Notes under the pieces: model-generated | Databases searched by the model: none | The model's input: the letters and a program-made list of their open reading frames with translations, nothing else | What the model was told of the DNA's origin: nothing | Shown here: positions 53,626 through 62,221 of the stretch, in pieces | Numbering within the stretch: position 1 is the stretch's first letter | How the letters are laid out: each line of letters starts with the position of its first letter | From: Lachnospiraceae bacterium | Lineage (GTDB): Bacteria; Bacillota; Clostridia; Lachnospirales; Lachnospiraceae | Direction: 5' to 3' | DNA: 64,000 nt | Assembly: GCA_022796795.1 (NCBI GenBank) | Contig: JAAWJI010000009.1 | Span: 1-64,000 of the forward strand | Program-made: the position numbers and the translations under genes

Positions 53626-54762
53626 ATGTATTATGCAAATGATGTTGTAGAGCAGTTAAGAGCAAGTAAAAAAATTGTAATATATGGCGCACGGATCGTG
53701 GCAAATGAGGTGGCAAATTGTTTAATGTCTCCACCATATAACTTACATATTGATGCTTTTATGGTATCGGACAAAGAGGGTAATCCAGACGAATTGGTTG
53801 GTATTAAGGTTATCAATGTAGCAGAAGGAATTCCATATTATAAACAGGCTACAGTTATAGTTGCTGTACTTGAAAAGTACGAAGCGGATATATTAGGGAA
53901 GCTGTCAATATTAGGCTTCAAAAATGTAATATCTTTAACATTTGAGAGTGATTTATGGAGTGAAATACGGGGCAATTATTTTAAGGAAAAAATAGAATCT
54001 GAAGGCAAGGAATATTTAACCTTGGAACGAGAGTTATGTAAACTGACTAGTGACACGAATCCATCCCATTTGCTGACGACATCTTTATATAGGGCAGTCT
54101 GCCATGTTGATAGGGAATTACAAATGGATCACTCAAAATATAATTGGGAAAAAAAGATACAAGTAGGGGCAGTTTTAACTGACAAAAGAATTGCCCATAT
54201 ACGGGATAATACTGGGAATCATATTTCAGAAAAAAATCCTTGCTATTGTGAGCTCACAGCCTTGTATTGGATCTGGAAAAATGACAATGTTTCAAATTAT
54301 GCAGGGCTTTGTCATTATCGACGGCATTTTAAGATTACAGAGGAGGAAGCTACAAAGATAGCATACTCTGATATAGATGCAGTATTGACGATTCCGATTT
54401 TAAATTTTCCGTCTGTAAAAGCTGCTTATGTCCACGATCATGCAGTTAAGGACTGGGAAATAATGTTATCCGCAGTGGATGTGCTTTCACCAGATTATGG
54501 TGATGCGGCAAGGCAGGTTGAAGCTGGAAACTATTATTATGCTTATAATATGTTTATTGCGAGAAGAGAGATATTTGATAAATATTGTGAATGGCTATTT
54601 CCAATATTAGAGTATTGCGAAACTCATTGTGAGGCAAAAGATGATATATATCAGTCACGATATATAGGTTTTCTTGCAGAGAGACTCTTAACAATATTTT
54701 TCACAAAGCATTGGAATGAATGGAAAATTGTACATGGGCAAAAAGAATTCCTTAAGTATTAG
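53626..54762 (+). CDS. DUF4422 glycosyltransferase-like protein with N-terminal Rossmann-like domain
   Basis: 378 residues; the ATG at 53626 is preceded by GAGGAGGAAGGCC, so the upstream TTG at 53611 is rejected. Residues about 14-105 are the locus-typical domain (KKIVIYGARIVANEVANCL). DUF4422 follows with IQVGAVLTDKRIAHIRDNTG, CELTALYWIWKN, YAGLCHYRRHF and YAYNMFIARREIFDKYCEWL. DUF4422 proteins are putative galactopyranosyl/galactofuranosyl-type transferases in capsule clusters. A close paralogue lies directly downstream. Confidence 0.87.
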   Translation: MYYANDVVEQLRASKKIVIYGARIVANEVANCLMSPPYNLHIDAFMVSDKEGNPDELVGIKVINVAEGIPYYKQATVIVAVLEKYEADILGKLSILGFKNVISLTFESDLWSEIRGNYFKEKIESEGKEYLTLERELCKLTSDTNPSHLLTTSLYRAVCHVDRELQMDHSKYNWEKKIQVGAVLTDKRIAHIRDNTGNHISEKNPCYCELTALYWIWKNDNVSNYAGLCHYRRHFKITEEEATKIAYSDIDAVLTIPILNFPSVKAAYVHDHAVKDWEIMLSAVDVLSPDYGDAARQVEAGNYYYAYNMFIARREIFDKYCEWLFPILEYCETHCEAKDDIYQSRYIGFLAERLLTIFFTKHWNEWKIVHGQKEFLKY

Positions 54763-54819
54763 ATGGGATACATTATTGTGTTTGAGATACAGACATGGAT
54801 AACGGAAAAGGAAAAGAAA

Positions 54820-55890
54820 ATGGGAAAGATATATATTGCGGGAGCACATTCAAGAGCGCAATCAGTAAAAGCATACCTGGAATATCTTTATCCGGAAACA
54901 GAGCTAATATCTTATTTAGTAGATGATATGTCAGACAATGAAAAAGTAATAGAGGGAGTAGGAGTTCAACTGATCAAAAGAGGGTTACATACGGAATGTC
55001 CTGTATATATAGGTACACGCGGCGTGAACCATCACAAAATTACTGAGGAGCTTAAAGAGGTTGGCTTTACGAAGATCATTCCTGTTACTGTGGAGTTGGA
55101 TATACAGCTTAGGAATGAATATATGCAGAAATTTTATAAAGAGCAGGGGAAAAATTTTACAGTTATAGATGAACTATACACAGAAAATAGAAAAACAACG
55201 GGAAATGGAACCGTATATGTAGCATGTTCTATATATGATAAACCATTAATGAAAGAATATAAGCTGGCAGATTATGAAACTGTCCTTCAGGTTGGTTCTG
55301 CATTAACAGATGAACGTATATCAGAAAATGTACTTATAGATTGTAGTGGAGACAATATATCGTGCAAAAATAAGCAATTTTGCGAACTTACTGGTCTCTA
55401 TTGGCTTTGGAAAAATGCAACAGAAGATTATATAGGATTGGTCCATTACAGGAGGCATTTTCTTTTACCTGATAATTGGAAGGAGCGTATGGAAGAGAAT
55501 GATATTGATGTGATACTTCCTGTTCCTCTTTATGTTGCGCCTAGTATATCGGAAAATTACATGAAAAGACATATGAAGTCTGATTGGATGTATATGATGG
55601 AGTATTTAAAGAGCTATGATCTTAAAGAATATAATAAGGCAAAAAGACTTTTTGCTGGAAATATATATTCACCCTGTAATATGCTGATCGCACGTCGAAA
55701 AGTATTAGACGAATTATGTAAGTGGCTTTTTCCAATATTGGATGCAGTAGTGAAACACGGAGGAGAAAAAGAAGATACTTATATGAATCGATATCCAGGA
55801 TTTATATCTGAGCGCTTGATTACATATTTTTTTGAAGAAAGATCTAATAAATATAAAGTAATTTATGCGAACAAAAATTTTCTAACATAA
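54820..55890 (+). CDS. Second DUF4422 glycosyltransferase-like protein with Rossmann-like domain
   Basis: 356 residues from the ATG at 54820 (AAAAGGAAAAGAAA ahead); an in-frame ATG at 54763 is less likely because it abuts the previous stop. N-terminal domain MGKIYIAGAHSRAQSVKAYL, then DUF4422 with LQVGSALTDERISENVLIDC, CELTGLYWLWKN, YIGLVHYRRHFLLPD and SPCNMLIARRKVLDELCKWL. It shares the whole architecture with the preceding gene, so the two arose by duplication and probably add related sugars. Confidence 0.87.
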   Translation: MGKIYIAGAHSRAQSVKAYLEYLYPETELISYLVDDMSDNEKVIEGVGVQLIKRGLHTECPVYIGTRGVNHHKITEELKEVGFTKIIPVTVELDIQLRNEYMQKFYKEQGKNFTVIDELYTENRKTTGNGTVYVACSIYDKPLMKEYKLADYETVLQVGSALTDERISENVLIDCSGDNISCKNKQFCELTGLYWLWKNATEDYIGLVHYRRHFLLPDNWKERMEENDIDVILPVPLYVAPSISENYMKRHMKSDWMYMMEYLKSYDLKEYNKAKRLFAGNIYSPCNMLIARRKVLDELCKWLFPILDAVVKHGGEKEDTYMNRYPGFISERLITYFFEERSNKYKVIYANKNFLT

Positions 55891-55907
55891 GAGAAGGTGA
55901 AGATTAA

Positions 55908-56597
55908 ATGCAAAATGTGCAATTTGAACTCACAGCATCCATGATGTGCGCAGATTATGGCCATCTGGAGAAGGAAGTAAAAGCGTTGGAGGAAGGTGGT
56001 ATTGACTCTTTTCATATTGATATTATGGATGGCCGTTATGTGTCCAATTTTGCCATGTCTCTAAATGATATGATGTATATAGCCTCAATCGCAAAAAAGC
56101 CTTTAGATGTCCACCTAATGATCGAACATCCAAACAACAGAATTAACCTGTTTCTGGATAATCTGCGTCCTGGTGACACCGTGTATATCCATCCAGAAGC
56201 AGAATACCATCCGTCTACAACCCTACAGAGTATTATTAATGCAGGTATGATTCCGGGTATTGCTATTAACCCTGGGACAAGTATTGAAACAGTCTATGAA
56301 ATGCTGCGCATCGTAAAGAAAGTGCTGGTTATGTCTGTAAATCCGGGAAATGCAGGACAGATGTATTTGCCTTATGTGGGGAATAAGATTGACCGGCTGC
56401 TTGCCATGCGGAGGGAGATGGATCTGAAGATTTATTGGGATGGAGCCTGCAGCCTGGATAAGATTGTAGCTTATGGTCCCAAAGGCATGGATGGCTTTGT
56501 GCTGGGGACTACGCTGCTGTTTGGCAAAGACAGGTCGTATGGGGAGATTATAGGAGAAATCAGGCAATATGGCAGCAGGGAGGCCTTACAGGCATGA
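55908..56597 (+). CDS. Ribulose-phosphate 3-epimerase family protein
   Basis: 229 residues behind GAGAAGGTGAAGATTAA. A TIM-barrel with the Rpe hallmarks: ASMMCADYGHLEKEVKALEE, FHIDIMDGRYVSNFAMSL, PLDVHLMIEHP, GIAINPGTSIETV and VLVMSVNPGNAGQMYLP, and a C-terminal WDGACSLDKI. In housekeeping Rpe the last motif reads DGG; the DGA variation and the position beside nucleotidyltransferase and dehydrogenase genes point to a dedicated pentulose-phosphate epimerase supplying an activated pentitol. It overlaps the next gene by four bases. Confidence 0.88.
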   Translation: MQNVQFELTASMMCADYGHLEKEVKALEEGGIDSFHIDIMDGRYVSNFAMSLNDMMYIASIAKKPLDVHLMIEHPNNRINLFLDNLRPGDTVYIHPEAEYHPSTTLQSIINAGMIPGIAINPGTSIETVYEMLRIVKKVLVMSVNPGNAGQMYLPYVGNKIDRLLAMRREMDLKIYWDGACSLDKIVAYGPKGMDGFVLGTTLLFGKDRSYGEIIGEIRQYGSREALQA

Positions 56598-57367
56598 ATA
56601 TCGCAGTAATCCTCTCCGGCGGAACAGGCTCCCGTATGGGCGCAAAAATACCCAAACAATACATAGAGGTTCAAGGAAGGCCCGTAATCGAGCATTGCCT
56701 GGATCAGTTTTCCGCCTGCGAAGCGGTAGATGCTGTCCAGATCGTGGCAGATTCCGCTTGGCATAAATATATCAGGGACAGGATGGAGGAAGGACTGACA
56801 AAAAAATGGAAAGGATTTTCCGTGCCGGGAGCGAATCGTCAGCTCTCTATTTTTCATGCCCTGGAAGATCTTTTTTTGTATGCCTCTGCTGATGATTATG
56901 TAATGATACACGATGCTGCCAGACCCCTGGTTCGCCCGGAATTTATTGTTCATTGTTTTGCATGCGCCAGAGGCCATGAGGGGGTATTGCCGGTACTCCC
57001 TATGAAGGATACCGTATATCTGAGCGAGGACGGAAATACAGTTTCTTCTTTATTAAAAAGAGAACAGATATTTGCTGGACAGGCTCCGGAGGTGTTTCTG
57101 CTGGGAAAATACTATGAAGCCAATAGACGGCTTCTTCCAAGGGAGATCCTGAAAATCAACGGCTCCACGGAACCGGCTATTATGGCAGGCTTGGATGTAA
57201 TTTTGATTTCTGGAGATGAGGGGAATTTTAAGATCACCACACAGGCAGACCTGGAGCGCTTTCAGAGAATTTTGCTGAAACAGGAGGGAGCGCTAAAAGA
57301 AAGTGTGGAGACAGTCATGAATAGAAAGGAGAATTATGCTATTTGGAAAACAGGAGAGGAAATCTGA
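56594..57367 (+). CDS. IspD/TarI-family cytidylyltransferase
   Basis: 257 residues. The nucleotide site is ILSGGTGSRMGAKIPKQYIE; VMIHDAARPLVRPEFI and KINGSTEPAIMAGLDVILIS follow, with the CTP-binding and metal residues of the IspD fold. The family splits into MEP cytidylyltransferase (isoprenoids) and TarI-like ribitol-5-phosphate cytidylyltransferase. The flanking epimerase and polyol-phosphate-type dehydrogenase favour the TarI-like role, making a CDP-pentitol. Start and stop overlap both neighbours, so the three are translationally coupled. Confidence 0.87.
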   Translation: MNIAVILSGGTGSRMGAKIPKQYIEVQGRPVIEHCLDQFSACEAVDAVQIVADSAWHKYIRDRMEEGLTKKWKGFSVPGANRQLSIFHALEDLFLYASADDYVMIHDAARPLVRPEFIVHCFACARGHEGVLPVLPMKDTVYLSEDGNTVSSLLKREQIFAGQAPEVFLLGKYYEANRRLLPREILKINGSTEPAIMAGLDVILISGDEGNFKITTQADLERFQRILLKQEGALKESVETVMNRKENYAIWKTGEEI

Positions 57368-58410
57368 TGAAAGCATATATATTGGAGGGGATTGCAGATC
57401 TTAGGTTGAAAGAAGTAGCTGTCCCTAAGCTGCGGCAAGGAGAGGTACTGGTGCAGGTAAAAGCCGCAGGAATCTGCGGATCAGATATTCCGAGAATCTA
57501 TCAGACTGGTACCTACCATTTTCCCACCATACCTGGTCATGAATTTTCCGGTATTGTCAGGGAAACCGGAGAAGGGATAGATCCTGTATGGAGAGAAAAA
57601 CGGGTGGGAGTGTTTCCTTTGATCCCCTGTGGAGAATGTCTTCCATGCAAAAGAGTACACTATGAGATGTGCAGAAACTATAATTATCTGGGGTCCCGCA
57701 CAGACGGCGGTTTTGCTGAGTATGTGGCTGTCCCTGTGTGGAATCTCATAGAACTGCCTGAGAATGTGTCCTTTGAGGCAGCAGCCATGCTGGAGCCTAT
57801 GGCGGTAGCTGTTCACGGCATGAGAAAGGCGGCTCCAAAGCCCTGGGAACAGGTTGTGGTCTGCGGGCTTGGCACTATAGGCATGCTGTTAGTAATGTTT
57901 TTGTTGGAGGCGGGGATTGACCGTCTGTTGGTGGTTGGTAACAAGGATTTTCAAAGGCAAGTGGCTATGGAATTTGGGATTCCAGGGGAAAATTATCTGG
58001 ACAGCAGAGACAGAGATCTGGTGATATGGGTACTGGAACATACCAATCGTGAGGGGGCGGACGTATTTTTTGATTGTGTCGGGAAGAATGAAGTGGTTGA
58101 GAGCGGGATTCGGGCGGCGGCTCCGGGAGGCAGGATACAGCTGGTAGGGAATCCAGCTACGGATATGTGTCTGAAGAAGACGGTTTATTGGGAAATATTG
58201 CGGCGTCAGCTAACCATTCGGGGAAGCTGGAACTCCGCTTTTTGTCATGAGGAAAATGATGACTGGCAGTATGTCCTGAGAAGGCTTGAGCAGGGGAGGA
58301 TTCAGTCGGAGCAGTTGATTACGCAGAGGGTTGGATTTGGTGAGTTAGAACATGGACTGGGGATTATGCGGGATAAGACAGAGGATTATGTGAAGGTGAT
58401 GATGAAATAG
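57367..58410 (+). CDS. Zinc-dependent polyol-phosphate dehydrogenase (TarJ-like)
   Basis: 347 residues; the ATG at 57367 shares its A with the TGA of the previous gene. Catalytic zinc ligands are Cys in AAGICGSDIPRIY and His-Glu in TIPGHEFSGIV; the structural zinc site is CGECLPCKRVHYEMC. The nucleotide fold has VVCGLGTIGMLLVMFLLEAG. The sequence is close to galactitol/ribitol-phosphate dehydrogenases. With the Rpe-like and cytidylyltransferase neighbours it would reduce a ketopentose-5-phosphate to a pentitol phosphate before CDP activation. Confidence 0.87.
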   Translation: MKAYILEGIADLRLKEVAVPKLRQGEVLVQVKAAGICGSDIPRIYQTGTYHFPTIPGHEFSGIVRETGEGIDPVWREKRVGVFPLIPCGECLPCKRVHYEMCRNYNYLGSRTDGGFAEYVAVPVWNLIELPENVSFEAAAMLEPMAVAVHGMRKAAPKPWEQVVVCGLGTIGMLLVMFLLEAGIDRLLVVGNKDFQRQVAMEFGIPGENYLDSRDRDLVIWVLEHTNREGADVFFDCVGKNEVVESGIRAAAPGGRIQLVGNPATDMCLKKTVYWEILRRQLTIRGSWNSAFCHEENDDWQYVLRRLEQGRIQSEQLITQRVGFGELEHGLGIMRDKTEDYVKVMMK

Positions 58411-58450
58411 AGAAACATTAATAGATCTTTTTATTTCTCACATTTTCAAA

Positions 58451-58543
58451 TTTCGTTAAAATTGTATCCTAACTTTTTTGATTTTCGTTAAAAACCAACC
58501 CTATACTTTTTGGGATTTCGCGATATAATAAAAACAAAAGGGA
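58451..58543 (+). repeat. Three direct repeats (TTTCG boxes, about 32-bp period) ahead of the ATPase remnant
   Basis: TTTCGTTAAAA occurs at 58451 and 58483 and TTTCG again at 58516, each followed by CCTA/CTAT and a T-run. A TATAAT at 58524-58529 lies in the third unit. They look like regulator boxes of the ATPase gene. Confidence 0.55.
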
Positions 58544-58559
58544 ATGGGCGGTATAAAAT

Positions 58560-59100
58560 ATGATTTTTCGAAGGAAGGTTTATGATAAGCTTTTAGAATG
58601 GAAGAATATATCCGCCGGCGCTTCTGCAGCATTGCTGGAGGGCGCCCGGCGTATTGGAAAAAGCACTATAGTGGAAGAATTCGCAAATGCCCCAGGCTGT
58701 GGCAGCTTTTGCAGAAGGAAAAACATTTGCGCAAATAGACTTTATAAAGCGAAATATTCTGTCTCTTTATGAAGAGGATCTTGCAAAGTATGATGATGAG
58801 AATCATGAAAAGGCGTCCGTGGTCTACAAAACGATTCCGGAGCAGTTGGAAAATAAAAATTCACATTTTAAGTTTTTCATAGTAAACAAAAATGCAAAGT
58901 ATCAGAATTATGTGGATGCGGTCAGCTTTGTGGCGGAATCCATGATCGGAAATGAATGTATCCATGTGACAAAACCGGAGCCAGTGCTGGAATTGTTTGC
59001 AGACAGGAGCAATTTTAAATTATATATGGGTGATACGGGGCTTTTGGTGAATCAGGATGGAATTTTATATATCCCTGTCTATATGACGATGCTGCTGTGA
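58560..59100 (+). pseudogene. DUF4143-type AAA ATPase, decayed
   Basis: The first frame gives IFRRKVYDKLLEWKNISAG and Walker A EGARRIGKSTIVEEFAN, then breaks near 58685. A second frame (58687-59100) carries TFAQIDFIKRNILSLYEEDL, VVYKTIPEQLENKNSHFKF and FKLYMGDTGLLVNQDGI, the C-terminal half of the same family with parts missing between. It is therefore an internally deleted and frameshifted gene. It is a relative of the remnant at 13.1-13.7 kb but a different copy. Confidence 0.82.
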
Positions 59101-59167
59101 AAGGAATATTTGTCTGGCTGCGCGATTGCATTAGGGAGTACAAACAAAAACACAAAAACATAACGAG

Positions 59168-59221
59168 CACAAAAGCTTATAAACCTATTGCGGTTTCCAA
59201 GCTTTTGTGTTATGCTTATTT
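59168..59221 (+). terminator. Rho-independent terminator before comM
   Basis: CACAAAAGCTT at 59168-59178 pairs exactly with AAGCTTTTGTG at 59199-59209, with an inner AAACC/GGTTT stem, followed by a T-rich stretch ending ATTTTT. Confidence 0.85.
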
Positions 59222-59338
59222 TTAATAGGAAAGCTTTGCTTCATGCAGAGTATAGATTCTATCCGGCGTTCGCCGGGAATAATTCCGCAGTTGTATGTGT
59301 ATGATGTAACAAATGTCCACAGAAAGGAGCGTACATTT

Positions 59339-60979
59339 TTGTTTGGAAAGGTATTATCCGCAGATGTGCGGGGAATTGAGGGCTTCGGAGTGTCCGTGGA
59401 GGCGGATATCAGTGACGGCATGCCCATGTTTCTCATGGTGGGATATCTGGCGTCAGAGGTGCGGGAGGCCGGGGACCGGGTGCGCACGGCCTTAAAGAAT
59501 TGCGGGGTGGTTCTACCCGCGAAACGGATTACCGTGAATCTGGCTCCGGCCAGCGTGAGGAAGGCTGGCTCCCGGTTCGATCTGCCCATTGCGGCGGCTC
59601 TTCTGGCCGCCCTGGGGCTTTTGGAGGCCCGCGATCTGTCGAAGGTACTGGTGGCCGGGGAATTGAGCCTGAATGGGGAAATTCACGGAATTTCCGGGAT
59701 TCTGCCCATGGTGGAGTCGGCCAGGGATCTGGGCTGTAGCAGCTGTGTGGTGCCGCTGGCCAATATGCGGGAGGCTTCCCTGGTTTCCGGGATTCAGGTA
59801 TGGGGGATCCGCCATTTGAAGGAGCTTCTGCCGGAGCCGGAAAGCGGATTTAGCGGGAGAGGACGAAGGGAAATGGAGAAAAGTGAGGGGAGTGAGTCTG
59901 GATGGAACAAGGAAGGTTTATTTGACAGAGCCAGACAGGAGGAGAGGCTTTTCTCCAGGCTTTGCCGGGGAGAAGGAGCCAGGGAGGAGGACAGGCTTTT
60001 GGAGGATCCGGATTATGAGGTAGATTTTTCGGAGATCCATGGCCAGGAAAGCCTGAAACGGGCGTCCCAGGTGGCGGTGGCAGGCATGCACAATTTTCTC
60101 ATGATCGGGCCTCCCGGCTCAGGAAAGACCATGGTAGCCCGGCGGATTCCCACCATTTTGCCGCCCCTTCGCGTGGAGGAGAGCCTGGAGCTGTCCAAGA
60201 TTTACAGCATTGCAGGTCTTTTGTCCGGGTCGGACCCTCTGATCCGTCAGAGGCCCTTTCGGGCTCCTCACCACACCATTACCCCGGCGGCTTTGACAGG
60301 CGGCGGGCGGATTCCCATGCCAGGGGAAATTTCTCTGGGGACCCATGGGGTGCTTTTTCTGGACGAGCTGCCGGAATTTCAGAAGACGGCCCTGGAGATT
60401 TTGCGACAGCCTCTGGAGGAGGGGGAGGTGCGGATCTGCAGAAGCTATGGGACCTATGTGTATCCGGCCCGCTTCATGCTGGTGGGAGCTATGAATCCCT
60501 GCCGCTGCGGCTATTATCCCGATCGGAACCTGTGCAGGTGCGGAACCGAGGAGGTGAGGCGGTATATGGGACGTTTAAGCCAGCCCCTCCTGGATCGCAT
60601 GGATATTTGTATGGAGGCGCCGCGGCTGTCCTATGAGGAGCTGACCAGCCGGGCGCCGGCAGAGACCTCGGCAGAAATTCGCAGCCGGATGAAACGGGTG
60701 CATGCCCTGCAGCGGGAGAGATATGAGGGGACTCCCTGGCGTTTTAATTCAGATTTAAACGGAGCGGGGCTGGAAGAGTTCTGTCCTCTGGGAAAAAAGG
60801 AGCAAAAGCTTTTAAAGGATGCTTTTGAGAGGTTGCATTTAAGCGCCCGGGCGTATCACCGGATCATTAAGGTGGCCCGCACCATCGCGGATCTGGAGGA
60901 GGCAAAACAGATCGGCTGCGGCCATCTTTTGGAGGCTGTTTGTTATCGGACCATGGATAAAAAATTCGGAATAGGGTAA
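59339..60979 (+). CDS. comM: ComM/YifB-family Mg-chelatase-like AAA ATPase
   Basis: 546 residues from a TTG at 59339, nine bases after AAAGGAG, giving the family start FGKVLSADVRGIEGFGVSVE. An N-terminal Lon-S16-like domain comes first, then Walker A GPPGSGKTMVARRIPTILPP, Walker B GVLFLDELPEFQK, AMNPCRCGYY with the zinc-type CRCGT and sensor SQPLLDRMDICMEAPRL, and a C-terminal helical lid. ComM is a hexameric branch-migration helicase in natural transformation. A low-complexity Glu/Arg stretch of about 60 residues separates the first two domains. The dprA gene follows, as in many Firmicutes. Confidence 0.95.
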   Translation: MFGKVLSADVRGIEGFGVSVEADISDGMPMFLMVGYLASEVREAGDRVRTALKNCGVVLPAKRITVNLAPASVRKAGSRFDLPIAAALLAALGLLEARDLSKVLVAGELSLNGEIHGISGILPMVESARDLGCSSCVVPLANMREASLVSGIQVWGIRHLKELLPEPESGFSGRGRREMEKSEGSESGWNKEGLFDRARQEERLFSRLCRGEGAREEDRLLEDPDYEVDFSEIHGQESLKRASQVAVAGMHNFLMIGPPGSGKTMVARRIPTILPPLRVEESLELSKIYSIAGLLSGSDPLIRQRPFRAPHHTITPAALTGGGRIPMPGEISLGTHGVLFLDELPEFQKTALEILRQPLEEGEVRICRSYGTYVYPARFMLVGAMNPCRCGYYPDRNLCRCGTEEVRRYMGRLSQPLLDRMDICMEAPRLSYEELTSRAPAETSAEIRSRMKRVHALQRERYEGTPWRFNSDLNGAGLEEFCPLGKKEQKLLKDAFERLHLSARAYHRIIKVARTIADLEEAKQIGCGHLLEAVCYRTMDKKFGIG

Positions 60980-61008
60980 GTTTAGAAGTAAACTTCCTAA
61001 TCTGCCAT

Positions 61009-61024
61009 AATAGCGCCGTCAGGC
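61009..61024 (+). other. Small GC-rich hairpin between comM and dprA
   Basis: AGCGCC and GGCGCT pair around GTCA, just before the AAAGGGGAAAC ribosome site of dprA. There is no T-tract; it could modulate dprA translation. Confidence 0.4.
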
Positions 61025-61041
61025 GCTGTGAAAGGGGAAAC

Positions 61042-62127
61042 ATGGAGGCATATTGGTATTGGCTTTGTCATGAATTATATTTAGAGAGGAAATGGGCCAG
61101 AGAGCTTTTGCGTGCTTTTGGAAATCCCCGGGCTGTCTTTGAGGCGCCTGTAAAAGAGATCCGGAAGCTGTTTCCGGAGAAAACCCACCGGCATCTGGAT
61201 ATTTTGGAGGGGCGCAGGAGTTGGGATCCGGGGAAGGATCTGGAGAAGCAGAAAAAGACGGGAATCCGGTTTTACAGCTGTGCCCACAGAGAGTTTCCCC
61301 AGATGCTTCGGGAGATTCCGGATGCACCTCTGGGTGTTTTTGTGAAGGGAAATTTGCCGGGAGAGCAGCGTGTTTCCGTGGCGGTAGTGGGCGCACGGGT
61401 TTGCAGCAGCTATGGACAGATGACGGCCCAGATGTTTGCAAAGGAGCTGGCGGCCGGGGGAGTGCAGATTATAAGCGGCATGGCAGCTGGTGTGGACGGC
61501 CATGCCCACAGAGGGGCCCTGGAGAGCAAAGGCCTTACCTTTGCTGTGCTGGGATGCGGGGTGGACCGGTGCTATCCCAGGCAGAACCGGGATATTTACG
61601 AGGCGATTACGGAAAAGGGAGGAATTATCAGCGAATATCCTCCTGGAACGCCGCCTCTTCCCATGCTGTTTCCCCAGAGGAACCGTCTTATCAGCGGTTT
61701 AAGCCGGGCTGTGCTGGTAGTGGAGGCCCGGGAGAAAAGCGGCTCTCTCATCACAGCGGATCTGGCCCTGGAGCAGGGAAGAGAGGTGTTTGCAGTGCCC
61801 GGACGCATTTGCGACAGCTTAAGCCAGGGGTGTAACCGCCTGCTGCAGCAGGGGGCTGCAGTGGCCGTTTCCCCAGAGGAATTGCTTCAGAGCCTGGGAG
61901 TGGATCCGGGGAAAAGAGGCGGGCGCAAAAGAAAAAACAAAAAATCTCTTGAAAGCTCAGAGGAATTGGTGTATAGTTGTCTGGGTTTGCAGGCGCAGCA
62001 TTTGGAGGAGATCAGCAAAAAATGCGGTCTTCCGCTGATTCAGGTCATGAAGCTTCTGGTATCGCTGGAGCTTAAGGGATGTGCCTGCGAGGTACGGAAG
62101 AATTATTATAGCAGAGTACATGTATAA
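61042..62127 (+). CDS. dprA: DNA-processing protein DprA
   Basis: 361 residues behind AAAGGGGAAAC. A short N-terminal SAM-like helical region precedes the Rossmann core VAVVGARVCSSYGQ, ISGMAAGVDGHAHRGAL, VLGCGVDRCYP, ISEYPPGTPPLPMLFPQRNR and VVEAREKSGSLITADLALEQ. A C-terminal winged-helix (DML1-like) domain ends the protein. DprA loads RecA on incoming single-stranded DNA. The gene sits between comM and topA, the usual order. Confidence 0.96.
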   Translation: MEAYWYWLCHELYLERKWARELLRAFGNPRAVFEAPVKEIRKLFPEKTHRHLDILEGRRSWDPGKDLEKQKKTGIRFYSCAHREFPQMLREIPDAPLGVFVKGNLPGEQRVSVAVVGARVCSSYGQMTAQMFAKELAAGGVQIISGMAAGVDGHAHRGALESKGLTFAVLGCGVDRCYPRQNRDIYEAITEKGGIISEYPPGTPPLPMLFPQRNRLISGLSRAVLVVEAREKSGSLITADLALEQGREVFAVPGRICDSLSQGCNRLLQQGAAVAVSPEELLQSLGVDPGKRGGRKRKNKKSLESSEELVYSCLGLQAQHLEEISKKCGLPLIQVMKLLVSLELKGCACEVRKNYYSRVHV

Positions 62128-62221
62128 CAGGACATTAGGGGCATAAGCCGTGTATGGCTTTGAAACCCGTATATCGCTACAGCAAAGACATGGATCATGA
62201 CGAGGCGGAAAGAGGATATTT

